The notes below the pieces were generated by a model. The model was not told where the DNA came from. It made no database searches and saw only the letters and a list, made by a program, of their open reading frames with translations. From NCBI GenBank assembly GCA_949746255.1, contig CATKAP010000219.1:1-39799 (forward strand): a stretch of 39,799 nucleotides of DNA, in the 5' to 3' direction. The position numbers and the translations under genes were made by a program. Each line of letters begins with the position of its first letter. The first letter of the stretch is position 1. The stretch is from an uncultured bacterium. Its GTDB lineage: Bacteria > Bacillota > Clostridia > Christensenellales > Borkfalkiaceae. Shown here one piece after another: positions 39,601-39,799 of the stretch.

Positions 39601-39746
39601 TGGTAATTATACCCGAATGGCAGCAGACTATAACTTCGCTTAAAATTGCCGCCGCCGTATTGACTTCGGTTTGTCTTGCTTTAACCGTCGCCGGTTGGGT
39701 CGTGTGGTTTATCGACAGAAAGGTAAACGGTAAATCTACTATTTAA
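36636..39746 (+). CDS. Membrane-anchored glycoside hydrolase family 3 protein with inverted domain order
   Basis: N-terminal TM; GH3 C-type domain first (VNEEGMVLLWNKNNALPVN, NPSGKLPDTW, YPFGYGMSYTTFEYSDY), FnIII-like, then barrel domain (DGPLGLRDSY, HFALNNNE, MTSYNRIGTTWTGAHKGLLTGVLRNEW, GVACTDYCADAF); C-terminal TM. Confidence 0.93.
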   Translation: MKMLKIIFKRSVWTVISLFFVILLVIAVVAEGAVKPYERWIDRYFGVRRTFLVDDEPEEGAEPVDTNYYPTKFSQDLDGSYKMHKENYDVTRRVNEEGMVLLWNKNNALPVNPATEKNVSTFGIMGLSHKDGKGTWVDNWAYHPTGSANVDLRNQTDETHDGVSILPNVEGYPELNVGPRLQMSLEKHKFNVNPKVIESTWVNGDQSQMNGYEKRKFTKTEVTWDKLQNDTANDPIGATTSQYNDLVLYTVGRWTGEGQTVGGTWKNTTNLLVLSEEEKSVLKGLSDLKNAGQIKKLVVLIAFSNPMDMNDFKDYNIDAALWVGNGGNTSTDSIVNVLVGNANPSGKLPDTWAYKADSAPATVNDGWYSTYEDPDKLIYNDFQENIDAYLVYQEGIYVGYRYYETRYEDLVLGQGNANSSKGVIAGSGNWNYGKEVAYPFGYGMSYTTFEYSDYKVEHRDGKYEISLKVKNTGGKAGKESVQIYLQKPYTEFDKTNKIEKSSVELVGYAKTGLLQPDASETVKISVSEYEFKTYDANVNKTYILEAGDYYLAAGANAHDAVNNILAAKGKTKADGMDAEGNGAMVYKTHVSRTENYANPYGETVTNQFDDIDINKFDGQTNKVTYLSRNDWNGTYPTLVELKATAKIAAGLSNEKPAEKNSSDTLPKMGDGKAESYKLKLIQLKGVPFEDPLWDDLLDTLTYEDMLGLLRGSMIEIEGIAAPEGNVYDGPLGLRDSYNSEVGARCALPCAPILAATFNDELIAEMTDSFGELSLQDDRDGLWGVSTNIHRTPYNGRNNEYYSEDGFLSGKVCAVQVKTLNKHGQIVYTKHFALNNNEMVRAGGNTWANEQSVREIYLKAFEASITEAKGNGIMTSYNRIGTTWTGAHKGLLTGVLRNEWSFKGVACTDYCADAFAYAGNASHPNVVVNAVIAGQDEWIAGLYPEAALKTDEYKTNATFCNALRKSAHRNLYSRIYTSAMNGVSSTTRVVVIIPEWQQTITSLKIAAAVLTSVCLALTVAGWVVWFIDRKVNGKSTI

Positions 39747-39799
39747 AGATTTTACTTAAATTATTCATTGTTTTTCTCCCCCTTGTTTCCGTACGATAC

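Overview
The window looks like a chromosomal segment from an uncultured clostridial Firmicute (inferred from gene content; I made no database comparison). Bases 1-19066 are filled by two giant tandem surface-protein genes. They share a layout: N-terminal domain (DUF6273-like), a GG(G/A)I/NGG beta-helix repeat region, then a long array of YDG/MBG-type Ig-like repeats. The first is cut by the window start and ends in a membrane anchor; the second has a signal peptide but no visible anchor. Next come an SDR plus geranylgeranyl-reductase-type flavoprotein pair, an amidase-domain protein (minus strand), a membrane protein/XRE regulator pair, and a feoA-feoA-feoB-Cys-rich iron operon with three TTAAC-N4-GTTAA palindromes. 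Then come a class I aminotransferase, a small P-loop protein, thrC, trpS, a DUF5685-like protein, an HPD-less J-like/TPR protein with a Cys-rich tail, an ECF-S-like membrane protein and an RlmD/RumA-type methyltransferase. The last block is a LytTR/GHKL two-component system followed by a small membrane protein and a GH3 protein with inverted domain order and a TM segment at each end. The best leads are the unequal giant repeat-protein pair, an unannotated frameshifted TPR mini-gene before the methyltransferase, the palindromes around the feo promoter, a 21-bp-spaced direct repeat upstream of the small-membrane/GH3 operon, and tandem hairpins at the predicted 5' end of the two-component mRNA. 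I see no clear defence system, CRISPR array, prophage or transposon.
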